The position numbers and the translations under genes are program-made. A DNA stretch of 44,290 nt, from positions 1 to 44,290 of the IMG/VR virus record IMGVR_UViG_3300027851_000004. One strand, given 5' to 3'. Below the pieces are notes generated by a model, which was given only the letters and a program-made list of their open reading frames with translations, made no database searches and was not told the origin of the DNA. Within the stretch, counting starts at the first letter, position 1, and the number at the start of each line of letters is the position of its first letter. The stretch comes from a virus. Below, piece after piece: positions 31,568-40,212 of the stretch.

Positions 31568-33790
31568 ATGACGAAAAACACATGGGGCGCCACGCCCGAA
31601 GACTGGCAGAAACTCATTGACCTCGGCCTGTCGGACGACCTGTTACCGGTGGTATCCAACCCCGGTGCGCCTATCAGCGCAAACTCGACGATGAAGTCGC
31701 TCGGCAAAACGCCGTCGATCTATACGCGCAGCGGTGAAGTGTGCGGCCTTGGCAAGTGGACCGAGAAGACCACTACCAAAGCGGAGATAGCCCGGTGGCG
31801 GGCGCAGGGCGACTACGGCATCTGCATCCAGACGCGCAACCTGCGCGCGCTGGACATCGACATTCCTGATGCTATCAAGGCCGACCGCGTGCGCGTGTTC
31901 GTCGAACTGTGGCTGAAGCAGAACGTGCCATGCCGCCAACGCAAAGATAGCGGCAAGGTGCTCATTCCTGTCTGGGTGGACGGTGAATTCAAGAAGCGTA
32001 TCCTGCGGGTCGATGGCGGCATCATAGAATTCCTCGCCAACGGCCAGCAGTTTATATTCGCGGGCACACACCCGGATAAGGCCCGGTACTTCGTCGACTG
32101 GTCAGGCAAACAGGACTTTGTGCGCCTGACCCCTGCGCAATTCGAAACGCTGTGGGCTGCGCTCGATCTGGAATTCTCGACCGGCGATGCGTTCGAAACC
32201 AAAGCAGGCAAGCGCAAAGAGCGTAGCGACGGCGAAGTGGTGGCCGACGCCACTATGAAGGCGCTTGAAGACAAAGGCATGATCCTCGACTACGGCCAAG
32301 AGGGGCAGGGCTTTATAGAGTGCCCTTTCAAGGACCAACACAGTAAAGATAGTGACATCAGCGCCACAGCCTATTTCCCCAAGGGATCGCGCGGTTATGA
32401 TCGAGGGCATTTCGTTTGCCTTCACGCCTCGTGCCAGTCGAACAAGACCGATACAGACTTTGAAGACGCATACGGCCTGCGCGCCGACGATTTCGAGATA
32501 ATAGAAACAACCCCCATCATGTCTGAAGACGACGATACCGGTGACGTTATCGAAGTGCGCGACCTACCGGGGTGGGAGCGTGATACGTCTAAGGCCAATA
32601 TGGGGCGCCCCAAGGCCACACTGCAAAACATCCACCACGCTGTTTTGCGCAGCGACATCATCGGCGGAGAGATTGCGTACGACATCTTCCGGGATGAAAT
32701 CGTGATCCGCGGTGGCGGCAAGAAAGCATGGCGCCCGCTGTGCGACGAGAACATGGTCTATATGCGCCGCCGTTTGGAGGCTGTGTACCAATTTCTGCCT
32801 ATCGGCAAGGAACTGATGCGTGACGTGGTGGCCGAGGCTGCCAAGATCAATAAGGTCGACACGGCTATCGAATGGCTGAACGCGCAAGAGTGGGACGGCA
32901 AACCCCGTGTGGCCCGGTTCCTTACGGACTACCTCGGCGCTGAAGACACCCCATACGCCACGGCGGTTAGCTATTATATATGGACAGGGCTTGTGGCCCG
33001 GGTGCTCGATCCGGGGTGCAAAGCCGATATGGTGCCTATCCTCAAAGGGCCACAGGGCTACCGCAAATCCTCAGCCATTGCGGCCATGGCCCCAAGCCCG
33101 GAGCAATTTGTTGAACTGGACTTCAATGAGAAAGACGACAACTTGGCCCGCATGATGCGTGGCGCGCTCGTGGCGGAGGTCCCCGAACTGAAGGGCCTGC
33201 GCACAAAGGATTTGGAGAGCATCAAGGCGTTCACCGCCCGGCGCTTCGAGAAGTGGGTCCCGAAGTTTCGGGAGTTCACCACGATGTTTCCCCGGCGACT
33301 GTTGTTTCTCGGCACCACCAACGAAGACCATTTCCTGTCTGATAGCACAGGTCTCCGGCGGTGGCTGCCATTCGACGTGGTGACGTTCTGTGATGTCGAG
33401 GGCATTACGCGCGACCGGCGCCAGTTCTGGGCAGAGGCCCGCGAGATATACAATGCGGTCGGCCTTATGTACGAGGACGCTGAGCGCTTGGCCCCTGCGG
33501 AGCACGATAAGTTCACCATCCGTGACAGCATTACAGATGTCATACAGGACTGGCTATGCGGGACGGAGGAACTCGAGGGGGGCGAATTGTCCACCCCGGC
33601 AGATCGCCCGTACCTACGTAGCATTGACATCGCCCGTGAAGCACTCGGGATGGACCCCAGAAACATGAAGCGGGGGGAAGAAATGCGTATCGGGGACGCC
33701 ATGAAGGCACTCGGGTATCAACATATTCGTGTGTTGGTCAACGGGGAGAGGATAAGGGGTTGGACTAGGAAGTTTAAACGGAACGCGTAA
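31568..33790 (+). CDS. Primase-helicase (PrimPol-like with VapE-type ATPase)
   Basis: The 740-residue protein joins three parts. The N-terminus (about 1-210) is PrimPol-like, with catalytic Asp96-x-Asp98 in Leu-Asp-Ile-Asp-Ile-Pro and a Phe-Ile-Phe-Ala-Gly-Thr-His segment near 160. Near 252-290, Cys-Pro-Phe-x3-His and Cys-Leu-His-Ala-x-Cys suggest a zinc ribbon. The C-terminus is a VapE/DUF5906-type helicase: Walker A Gly-Pro-Gln-Gly-Tyr-Arg-Lys-Ser (494-501), a Walker B-like Leu-Val-Ala-Glu, and Leu-Arg-Arg-Trp-Leu-Pro-Phe. It would prime and unwind DNA at the fork. The start is at 31568 after GAGAG, not at an upstream ATG inside the preceding gene. A likely origin follows directly. Confidence 0.88.
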   Translation: MTKNTWGATPEDWQKLIDLGLSDDLLPVVSNPGAPISANSTMKSLGKTPSIYTRSGEVCGLGKWTEKTTTKAEIARWRAQGDYGICIQTRNLRALDIDIPDAIKADRVRVFVELWLKQNVPCRQRKDSGKVLIPVWVDGEFKKRILRVDGGIIEFLANGQQFIFAGTHPDKARYFVDWSGKQDFVRLTPAQFETLWAALDLEFSTGDAFETKAGKRKERSDGEVVADATMKALEDKGMILDYGQEGQGFIECPFKDQHSKDSDISATAYFPKGSRGYDRGHFVCLHASCQSNKTDTDFEDAYGLRADDFEIIETTPIMSEDDDTGDVIEVRDLPGWERDTSKANMGRPKATLQNIHHAVLRSDIIGGEIAYDIFRDEIVIRGGGKKAWRPLCDENMVYMRRRLEAVYQFLPIGKELMRDVVAEAAKINKVDTAIEWLNAQEWDGKPRVARFLTDYLGAEDTPYATAVSYYIWTGLVARVLDPGCKADMVPILKGPQGYRKSSAIAAMAPSPEQFVELDFNEKDDNLARMMRGALVAEVPELKGLRTKDLESIKAFTARRFEKWVPKFREFTTMFPRRLLFLGTTNEDHFLSDSTGLRRWLPFDVVTFCDVEGITRDRRQFWAEAREIYNAVGLMYEDAERLAPAEHDKFTIRDSITDVIQDWLCGTEELEGGELSTPADRPYLRSIDIAREALGMDPRNMKRGEEMRIGDAMKALGYQHIRVLVNGERIRGWTRKFKRNA

Positions 33791-33792
33791 AA

Positions 33793-34020
33793 TATTGCGA
33801 ATTGGTAATTTTTTGCAAGTTCGCAATAATTGGTAAATCGATTTTTAGGGCATCAAAGGGTAAATTGCCCAACCTTGGCCAACCTGCCCAACCTTTTCTA
33901 TATAAAGGTCTCTAAAAGTACATATTGTATTATTAGAGGGTATTATAAGAAAATAGGGGGGCAGGTTGGGCTAGGTTGGGCAAATGGCGGAAAAGCGGGC
34001 TTTTAAAAAGAAAGGTTGGG
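33793..34020. other. Putative replication origin with phased repeats
   Basis: This AT-rich non-coding region holds several ordered repeats. A perfect 9-bp inverted repeat (TATTGCGAA, 33793-33801 and 33820-33828) overlaps two direct AATTGGTAA copies (33800, 33828). A 23-base inverted repeat (33865-33887 and 33961-33983, 21 of 23 paired) flanks about 70 bases of AT-rich DNA. The repeats contain heptamers CCCAACC/GGTTGGG at 33868, 33887, 33964, 33974 and 34014, plus one variant at 33878, spaced at about 10 or 40 bases. It lies right after the primase-helicase gene. This is the layout of a replication origin, though it could instead be an operator. Confidence 0.6.
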
Positions 34021-34046
34021 CAATCAATGGAAAAGAGGAGTTTTTT

Positions 34047-34379
34047 ATGAAGAAACGAATTTCGTTTGGGGTTGCGGGTCCCAAGAACACCCCGGTAGGT
34101 GAGGCGCACCCGAAGGCATTGGTCAGCGATGAACTGGTCGATTTCATCCGGGACTTGCATGAAGAGGGTTTCTTGGGCTATGGGGCCATCGCTAGGGCCT
34201 TCAAGCTGCCTAAGCACTACGTCCGTGACGTTTGCACTTTCCGGCGTCGTGCGGCTACGCCAGACCTCTACAGGTCGAGGATGATCAGTGACCTAGAGAA
34301 GACGACAATGCTTACACGGATCAAGCGCAGGCGTTTTGTGGGGGTCATTGTGTACGACGAACAGGATGGCCACCCATGA
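34047..34379 (+). CDS. Putative DNA-binding protein next to the origin
   Basis: The 110-residue product has a likely helix-turn-helix: Leu-Val-Asp-Phe-Ile-Arg-Asp-Leu-His-Glu-Glu-Gly, Tyr-Gly-Ala-Ile-Ala-Arg-Ala-Phe, then a recognition helix Pro-Lys-His-Tyr-Val-Arg-Asp-Val with an Arg-Arg-Arg end. The ATG at 34047 has GAGGAG six bases upstream; the longer frame starting at 33984 lies in the repeat region without a ribosome binding site. Its place beside the repeats suggests that it might bind them, which is inference. Confidence 0.65.
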   Translation: MKKRISFGVAGPKNTPVGEAHPKALVSDELVDFIRDLHEEGFLGYGAIARAFKLPKHYVRDVCTFRRRAATPDLYRSRMISDLEKTTMLTRIKRRRFVGVIVYDEQDGHP

Positions 34380-34507
34380 AGCGTTTCGATAAAGGTTTGG
34401 TGTCGGGGCTTTTCACTTTGGCAGCTTTGAGCCCTGACATCCTTAAGCTTGTCGAGTTGCTGAATGAAATTCACGCTTCGCTTGAGATAATGCCTTGGCG
34501 CTCATAG
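34376..34507 (+). CDS. Small protein, 43 residues
   Basis: The ATG overlaps the previous stop (ATGA). The product is helical, with a Leu-rich centre (Gly-Leu-Phe-Thr-Leu-Ala-Ala-Leu and Leu-Lys-Leu-Val-Glu-Leu-Leu) and ends Pro-Trp-Arg-Ser. Its stop touches the GTGTGCATG motif. Support is from coupling only. Confidence 0.5.
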   Translation: MKRFDKGLVSGLFTLAALSPDILKLVELLNEIHASLEIMPWRS

Positions 34508-34515
34508 TGTGCATG
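34507..34515 (+). promoter_or_regulatory. Candidate late-gene control motif, copy 3 (variant)
   Basis: GTGTGCATG, one base different from the other copies, lies 39 bases before the small terminase ATG. That spacing equals the one at the 40426 copy. This is the border between the early block and the late block, where a late promoter is expected. Confidence 0.4.
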
Positions 34516-34545
34516 TAAAAAACTACGAGTTCTAAACTGGTGGGT

Positions 34546-35049
34546 ATGAACCTTAAACTTACCCCACAAAAAAAGCAGGAATTCCTGTTAGCCTTGGCGG
34601 ACAATCCAAACGTCACCAAAGCGGCTGAGAAAATAAATATCTCTCGTGTGTGTCTTTACGATGAGCGCAAGAAAGATGATGTGTTCGCAGCCGACTGGGA
34701 AGTCGCTGTCGAGATCGGTATTCAAGCCTTGGAGGACGAAGCACAACGGCGCGCGTTCGAAGGCACATTGAAACTATCCAAGTTCGGGGCCTTCAAAGAA
34801 TACAGCGACACCCTCGCGATCTTTTTGCTCAAGGCTTACAACCCTAACAAGTTCAATCCACCAATCCGCAATGAACTCACCGGCGCCAACGGCCAACCGC
34901 TGACCCCTCTCGGTGATGATCAGATTGCAGTTAAGCTGGCTGCGATTATGCGCGCCGCGATGGCGCGCAAAGCTGCGCAAGAAAACCCAGAACAAGTAAT
35001 CGACGACAGCGACGGCGAAGATGACGAAGACTTCAGCGACATGGTGTAG
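34546..35049 (+). CDS. terS: Terminase small subunit
   Basis: The 167-residue product starts with a helix-turn-helix region (Leu-Ala-Asp-Asn-Pro-Asn-Val-Thr-Lys-Ala-Ala-Glu, then Ile-Ser-Arg-Val-Cys-Leu-Tyr) typical of small terminases. A helical middle with a Leu-Lys-Ala-Tyr-Asn-Pro-Asn-Lys-Phe segment follows, and the tail is very acidic and ends Phe-Ser-Asp-Met-Val. It recognises phage DNA for packaging and hands it to the large subunit, whose gene overlaps its end by 29 bases. I prefer the ATG at 34546 to a GTG two codons earlier; the ribosome binding site is weak for both. Confidence 0.85.
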   Translation: MNLKLTPQKKQEFLLALADNPNVTKAAEKINISRVCLYDERKKDDVFAADWEVAVEIGIQALEDEAQRRAFEGTLKLSKFGAFKEYSDTLAIFLLKAYNPNKFNPPIRNELTGANGQPLTPLGDDQIAVKLAAIMRAAMARKAAQENPEQVIDDSDGEDDEDFSDMV

Positions 35050-36652
35050 CCCTGTCCGCGAAGTAAGCGAAACTGACTGGGCTGCCGCGATACCATACAT
35101 GACCCCGGACGAACTGAAGTTCGTGCAAAGCGTGATCAACACGCTAAAGGCGGTTTGGGAACCGCTCGGGGGCCCGCAGACTTTAGCCTTCGAGAGCACC
35201 GCAGATGTCATCGGTTACGGCGGCGCTGCTGGCGGGGGCAAAACGGATTTGCTTTGCGGCAAGGCACTCACCCAACACCAGAAGACATTGATCCTCCGGC
35301 GCGAAGCCACACAGTTGACCGGTGTCATTGACCGGTTCACGGAACTTATCGGCAATAAGGATGGGTACAATGGGCAGGATAAAATCTGGCGCCTCAAAGG
35401 CGACGACCGCAACCCATACCGGCAAATTGAATTCGGCTCGACACCACACCTCGATGATTGGAACAAATACCAAGGGCGCCCACACGATTACCTCGCGTTC
35501 GACGAAGCTGCAAACTTCCTTGAGCAACAAGTGCGTGCGCTGCTCGGCTGGGTTCGTTCAGTCGACCCCAAGCAAAAATGCCAAGCGCTATTGACATTCA
35601 ACCCGCCGACAACGGTCGAGGGCCAATGGATCATCGACTTCTTCGCGCCGTGGATCGACGACAAATACCCTAACCCTGCTGAGTATGGCGAGATCAGATG
35701 GTTCGCCATGATCAACGGCAAAGAGACCGAGGTCGAAGACAAATACAGCTTTGTGATCGACGACAACGGCAGGCGCTTGTACGAATACGACCCCAAGCAA
35801 TACAAACCCACGCAGATCATCGAGCCGAAGTCGCGCACGTTCATCAGTGCGCGCATTACCGACAACCCTTACCTCATGGGGACTGGCTACATGGCACAGC
35901 TTCAAGCACTACCCGAACCATTACGTTCGCAGATGTTGGATGGTGACTTCAAAGTCGGCATGACTGATGACCCGTGGCAGGTCATCCCGACTGCATGGGT
36001 CGATGCTGCAATGGCTCGTTGGGTCGACCTGTATCCGAAACCACCGATGGACAGTATGGGTATCGACGTTGCGCGTGGCGGCAAAGACAACACGGTCATC
36101 GCGCGTCGTCACGGTATGTGGTTCGATAAAATCCTAACCTACCCCGGTACCGAGACGCCTGACGGTCCTGTCGTTGCGGGTCTTACGATCAGCGCGTGCC
36201 GTGATCGTGCACCGCAACACATCGACGTAATTGGCGTCGGGTCATCACCGTACGACTTCCTGCGTAACTCGAACCAACCTGTCGTTGGTATCAACGTCGG
36301 TGAAAAAGCGCTGGGCACTGACCAGTCGGGCTTGCTGACGTTTGCAAATCTACGCAGCCAGCTTTGGTGGATGATGCGTGAAGCACTCGATCCCACGAAC
36401 AACACCGGTATCGCTTTGCCACCGGACAAAGACCTGCGACGTGAACTGTGCACCCCGACGTGGCGCCCCGAAGGCAAGGTCGTCAAGGTACAGTCGCGTG
36501 AAGAAATCCTTGAGAAGATTGGCCGATCAGTAGACCGGGCGACCGCGGTTATCCTCGCGCTCATTGACACACCCAAGGAAAACGACTGGTTTGGCCCCGA
36601 CAGTGTGCATGGTGGCAGCGACGAACCCTATGATCCATTAGAGAATATCTAA
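35021..36652 (+). CDS. terL: Terminase large subunit
   Basis: The 543-residue packaging motor has Walker A Gly-Gly-Ala-Ala-Gly-Gly-Gly-Lys-Thr (67-75), Walker B ending Leu-Ala-Phe-Asp-Glu (D161, E162), a coupling motif in Leu-Leu-Thr-Phe-Asn-Pro, and a C-terminal RNase H-like nuclease beginning Met-Gly-Ile-Asp-Val-Ala-Arg-Gly-Gly-Lys-Asp near 346. It cuts concatemers and pumps DNA into the head. The start at 35021 overlaps the small subunit gene; the next ATG (35099) is also possible. The packaging mode (cos, pac or repeat) cannot be told. Confidence 0.95.
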   Translation: MTKTSATWCSPVREVSETDWAAAIPYMTPDELKFVQSVINTLKAVWEPLGGPQTLAFESTADVIGYGGAAGGGKTDLLCGKALTQHQKTLILRREATQLTGVIDRFTELIGNKDGYNGQDKIWRLKGDDRNPYRQIEFGSTPHLDDWNKYQGRPHDYLAFDEAANFLEQQVRALLGWVRSVDPKQKCQALLTFNPPTTVEGQWIIDFFAPWIDDKYPNPAEYGEIRWFAMINGKETEVEDKYSFVIDDNGRRLYEYDPKQYKPTQIIEPKSRTFISARITDNPYLMGTGYMAQLQALPEPLRSQMLDGDFKVGMTDDPWQVIPTAWVDAAMARWVDLYPKPPMDSMGIDVARGGKDNTVIARRHGMWFDKILTYPGTETPDGPVVAGLTISACRDRAPQHIDVIGVGSSPYDFLRNSNQPVVGINVGEKALGTDQSGLLTFANLRSQLWWMMREALDPTNNTGIALPPDKDLRRELCTPTWRPEGKVVKVQSREEILEKIGRSVDRATAVILALIDTPKENDWFGPDSVHGGSDEPYDPLENI

Positions 36653-36673
36653 ACTTCCAAGAATGAGGTTTCT

Positions 36674-36988
36674 ATGTGCGATCCGGTTTCTATTGGCGTT
36701 GCGTCTCTCGTCGCAGGCGGCGTCGGTACTGTCATGCAGATGCAGCAGGCCAAGAAAGCAAACGCTACAGCCAAGCAGGCTGGGGAGCAGGCGACGCAAA
36801 ATGCGAAAGACGCGCTGACCCAGCAAGAGCAGGATATGAACGCGCGCAATACCAAGCAGCCAAACATCGCCGCCCTGTCCACAGCCAATAGCGCTGCGGC
36901 CACGCAGGGCAACACGCTGTTGTCTGGCCCGCAAGGCGTCGACCCGGCCAGCTTGCAACTCGGTAAAAACATCCTGCTCGGTCGCTAA
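36674..36988 (+). CDS. Small virion-region protein between terminase and portal
   Basis: The 104-residue product starts Met-Cys-Asp-Pro with a Gly/Ala/Val-rich stretch that may touch a membrane, then a Gln/Ala/Lys helix, and ends with Leu-Leu-Ser-Gly-Pro-Gln-Gly-Val-Asp and Leu-Gly-Lys-Asn-Ile-Leu-Leu-Gly. This pattern is familiar from small podovirus proteins beside the portal gene. GAGG lies seven bases upstream. The role is unknown; the start looks like that of the gp14-like internal protein. Confidence 0.75.
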   Translation: MCDPVSIGVASLVAGGVGTVMQMQQAKKANATAKQAGEQATQNAKDALTQQEQDMNARNTKQPNIAALSTANSAAATQGNTLLSGPQGVDPASLQLGKNILLGR

Positions 36989-36991
36989 ACC

Positions 36992-38719
36992 ATGGCTTTT
37001 ACGGACCCACGCACCCCACGCCAGAAAGCATTGTCTGATCTACAGGCGATGAAGAATGAGCGCGCGTCGTGGGACCCTCACTACGCCGAAGTGGCTACGC
37101 ATCTGCTTCCCCGGTCTTCGCGCTTTACATCAAGTGATCGTAACCGTGGCGGCAGGCTGCACAACAACATCTACGACAACACTGGTACCCGTTCGCTCCG
37201 TATTCTGGGCGCTGGCCTCATGGGCGGCGCAACTTCCCCGGCGCGCCCTTGGTTCCGGCTGGCCACACCCGACCGCGAGTTGATGAAGCTTGAACCAGTG
37301 AAACTGTGGCTGAACGAAGTCCAGCAGTTGATGCTCGATGTCTTCAGCCGGTCGAACACGTATCGTTCGCTCCATACCATGTATGAAGAACTTGGCGCGT
37401 TCGGCACTGCCTGCTCGGTTATGACCGATGACTTCGACAACGTGATCCACCAGAACACCATGACCATCGGTGAATTCTCGTTGGCTACTGATCATCGCAA
37501 CATCGTCGACACAATGGCGCGCGAAATCGACATGACCGTTTCGCAGGTCATTAAACGCTTTGGCTACGCTAACTGTTCGCAGGCCGTGAAGAACTTGTGG
37601 AACGCGGGCAACTATACTGCGTGGGTGCCTATCATCCACATCATCGCGCCTAACGTCGACCGTCAACCATTCGCTGAAGACAACAAGAACATGGCGTGGA
37701 AGTCGCAGTACCTCGAGGCTGGCGCCGGTGGCGGTGAGCAAAAGGATATGCTGCGCGTATCGGGCTTCAAACAATTCCGTGTTCTCGCGCCGCGCTGGTC
37801 CGTCACGTCGAATGACATCTACGGGCACTCCCCCGGTATGGAAGCGCTGGGCGACATCAAATCGTTGCAGCACGAGCAAGTCCGCAAGGCCGAGTGCATC
37901 GACTACAAGACCAAGCCTCCCTTGCAAATCCCGACGAAGCTGAAAGGCCGACTGCTCGACAGCTTGCCGGGTGGTCGTAGCTACTACGACGCAACAGCCC
38001 CCGGCGCCGGTGTGCGCTCGTTGTTCGAGGTCAACCTCGATCTGAGCCACCTACTTCAAGATATTCAGGACGTGCGCGAACGTATCCGCGCCGCGTTCTA
38101 CACCGATCTGTTCTTGATGTTGTCGCAGGCCGACAACTCGCGCAGGACCGCAACGGAAGTTGCTGAACTGCACGAAGAGAAGCTGCTGATGCTTGGCCCA
38201 GTGCTTGAGCGCTTGCATAACGAGTTGCTCGATCCGCTGATCAACATGACGTTCCAACGTCTTGTCACTGCGCGCGGCCCGGGCGGCATGTCGCTGTTGC
38301 CGCCTCCCCCACCTGAACTCGAGGGCCAAGAACTCCGCGTCGAATTCATTTCCATGCTGGCCCAAGCCCAGCGCTCGGTGAACATCAACGCGATTGATCG
38401 CTATGTCATGTCGCTCGGCCAACTTGCCTTGGCCAAACCCGGCGTGCTCGACAAGTTTGACGAAGACAAATGGGCCGACATATATGCTGATCGTCTGGGC
38501 ATCGACCCTGAACTTATCGTATCTGGCGATAAAGTTGCCATCATCCGCAAGTCGCGCGAAGAACAACAGCAAGCCATGCAGCAGGCCGCTTTGATGCAGC
38601 AAAGCGCCGAGACGGCCAAGGTCGCATCGCAGGCCGATACCAGCGGTAAGAACGGTCTCACCGACATGATTAACAGCATCCAAAATCGCGGTGCCCCGCA
38701 ACCAAGCCAAACGCAATAG
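36992..38719 (+). CDS. Portal (head-to-tail connector) protein
   Basis: The 575-residue product matches the podovirus head-to-tail connecting family (T7 gp8-like; T7 gp8 has 536 residues). Signs are Trp-Asp-Pro-His-Tyr near 28, Asp-Asn-Thr-Gly-Thr-Arg-Ser-Leu near 63, Gly-Leu-Met-Gly-Gly-Ala-Thr-Ser-Pro-Ala-Arg-Pro-Trp-Phe, Tyr-Glu-Glu-Leu-Gly-Ala-Phe-Gly-Thr-Ala, and a Gln/Ala-rich C-terminal helix. Twelve copies form the ring for DNA passage. It starts three bases after the previous stop with no clear ribosome binding site, so translation is probably coupled. Confidence 0.92.
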   Translation: MAFTDPRTPRQKALSDLQAMKNERASWDPHYAEVATHLLPRSSRFTSSDRNRGGRLHNNIYDNTGTRSLRILGAGLMGGATSPARPWFRLATPDRELMKLEPVKLWLNEVQQLMLDVFSRSNTYRSLHTMYEELGAFGTACSVMTDDFDNVIHQNTMTIGEFSLATDHRNIVDTMAREIDMTVSQVIKRFGYANCSQAVKNLWNAGNYTAWVPIIHIIAPNVDRQPFAEDNKNMAWKSQYLEAGAGGGEQKDMLRVSGFKQFRVLAPRWSVTSNDIYGHSPGMEALGDIKSLQHEQVRKAECIDYKTKPPLQIPTKLKGRLLDSLPGGRSYYDATAPGAGVRSLFEVNLDLSHLLQDIQDVRERIRAAFYTDLFLMLSQADNSRRTATEVAELHEEKLLMLGPVLERLHNELLDPLINMTFQRLVTARGPGGMSLLPPPPPELEGQELRVEFISMLAQAQRSVNINAIDRYVMSLGQLALAKPGVLDKFDEDKWADIYADRLGIDPELIVSGDKVAIIRKSREEQQQAMQQAALMQQSAETAKVASQADTSGKNGLTDMINSIQNRGAPQPSQTQ

Positions 38720-38728
38720 GAGACACTT

Positions 38729-40198
38729 ATGCGTAATTTCCCACGTCCACAATTGGTTCAACGCTACTCGTACTCCAAGGTGATTGCTTCGGGTGTCGAC
38801 CCTGACATCGGCTCGGTGATACAACTCGGCTCGGGCATGGCCACATCCCAAGCAAGCGGGAACCTACTTCTCACCACAGGCACGACAATCAACGCCGAGA
38901 CGATTGTGCGTATGAAGGCTTCCGTCGAGGGCCCGTTCTCGTTCCGCCAGTTGACAACGCTGTCGCAGCGCATCGCGAACCAAAGCTTCTACGCCGAACT
39001 CGTTGACCTTATCGGTGACGGCCTGCCATTCGTAATCAACAGTGCCGTCTCGGTCACAGTCAAATTCCCTAACGGGCATGGTTTCGACAGCACAAACGTC
39101 GGTCAGTCAATGTCCCTCGGTGCTATCCAAGGCGCTGCGGGTGTTCCGGGTCGATACGCTATCGCGTCCGTATCCGGTAACTTCGTGACCTTCACGGTTT
39201 CGGGCTGGCCCGCTAACGGCGACGGCACGCTCTCTGCTTTCGGGTACAACTTCCACCGTATCACGTATGACGGTGCAAGCGGTCTCGTAGCTAAGTACGA
39301 TGCAGGTCGCCGTGGTTGGGCCTCAGGTGATACCTCGATCACCACGCTTTCGTCCGCCTCGCCCGGGCATATGACGATCCTCAATGTTGAAGACGGTGTG
39401 GCCTCTATTGCCGATCAGCTTGTGGCTTCTTCTACCACCTTGCAGGTGAACGTACGGGGTTCTCGGGTAGCAAACATCCCTGATCCCGAAACGACGCTGT
39501 ATCTGCAATTCCGCGCGGTAAACGGTACCGTCGCGCCTGCCAGCACAACTACGTGGACTGTGGGCCTGCACGATCTGCAAGACTACGTACCACAGCAAGT
39601 AAGCATCACGTCTATCCGCCCGATGTCGGGCGCCGAAGCTATGCCTGTAAAGTTGTGGGGCCCGCAAACGCCGTCAATCATATCCGTCGGCCAGTTGGCT
39701 GACGACAGCGCCGCTGGCTCAGTCGCCCCGGTCATTACCGGGGGTAAGGCACGCAACGCCAACATCACTGCGGTGAGTGCCACAGGTGATGCTGTGTCGC
39801 AAGTTATGACGATGGTCGGCGTGTCGGTGGTCAAGCCGTTCTCGATCCCTGAAGCGGACTGGGCATATGTCGCTGCCGCGTCAGGCATCGTCAACACTAC
39901 GACTGCGGTCACGATCAAGGCATCGGCGGGCGCGGGTCTGCGCAACTACATCACCGGTATCGATCTGGCCACTGACGGCGCGCTCGGTGCTGCAACCGAG
40001 GTTGCCATCCGTGATGGTGCTTCAGGCCCGGTTCTCTGGCGCATGAAGATCGGCACCGGTGGGTTACAAGCAGGTCGCAATATCATCTTCCCATCACCCA
40101 TCAAAGGTACTGCGGCTACGCTGCTTGAAGTCGTCACGTTGACAGCTTCAGTAACCGGCGCCGTGTACTTCAACGCTAACGGCTATGCAGCGCCATAA
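38729..40198 (+). CDS. Putative structural protein, head decoration or fibre-like
   Basis: The 489-residue product is almost all beta, rich in Ser, Thr, Val, Ala and Gly, with no signal peptide. Residues about 105-180 resemble the small beta domain with Gly-His-Gly-Phe and Val-Ser-Gly-Asn-Phe-Val-Thr-Phe seen in phage structural proteins. The last 110 residues (Arg-Asn-Tyr-Ile-Thr-Gly-Ile-Asp onward) look like a compact C-terminal beta domain. AGGAG precedes the ATG. It lies between portal and capsid genes, so a head surface or neck protein is the best guess. Confidence 0.7.
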   Translation: MRNFPRPQLVQRYSYSKVIASGVDPDIGSVIQLGSGMATSQASGNLLLTTGTTINAETIVRMKASVEGPFSFRQLTTLSQRIANQSFYAELVDLIGDGLPFVINSAVSVTVKFPNGHGFDSTNVGQSMSLGAIQGAAGVPGRYAIASVSGNFVTFTVSGWPANGDGTLSAFGYNFHRITYDGASGLVAKYDAGRRGWASGDTSITTLSSASPGHMTILNVEDGVASIADQLVASSTTLQVNVRGSRVANIPDPETTLYLQFRAVNGTVAPASTTTWTVGLHDLQDYVPQQVSITSIRPMSGAEAMPVKLWGPQTPSIISVGQLADDSAAGSVAPVITGGKARNANITAVSATGDAVSQVMTMVGVSVVKPFSIPEADWAYVAAASGIVNTTTAVTIKASAGAGLRNYITGIDLATDGALGAATEVAIRDGASGPVLWRMKIGTGGLQAGRNIIFPSPIKGTAATLLEVVTLTASVTGAVYFNANGYAAP

Positions 40199-40212
40199 CA
40201 GGAGAATAAACC

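Noticed and set aside
33984-34046. Longer start for the 110-residue DNA-binding protein.
   Set aside because: It has no ribosome binding site and runs through the repeat region, while GAGGAG lies six bases before 34047.
36603-36611. Another GTGTGCATG near the end of the large terminase gene.
   Set aside because: It is inside coding sequence, encodes Ser-Val-His-Gly and is 71 bases from the next start, so I did not count it as a control site; it may still deserve checking.
37130-38050. Long minus-strand open frame of 306 codons.
   Set aside because: It lies wholly antisense to the portal gene, with low-complexity composition and no ribosome binding site or known domain; it is a shadow of GC-rich codons.
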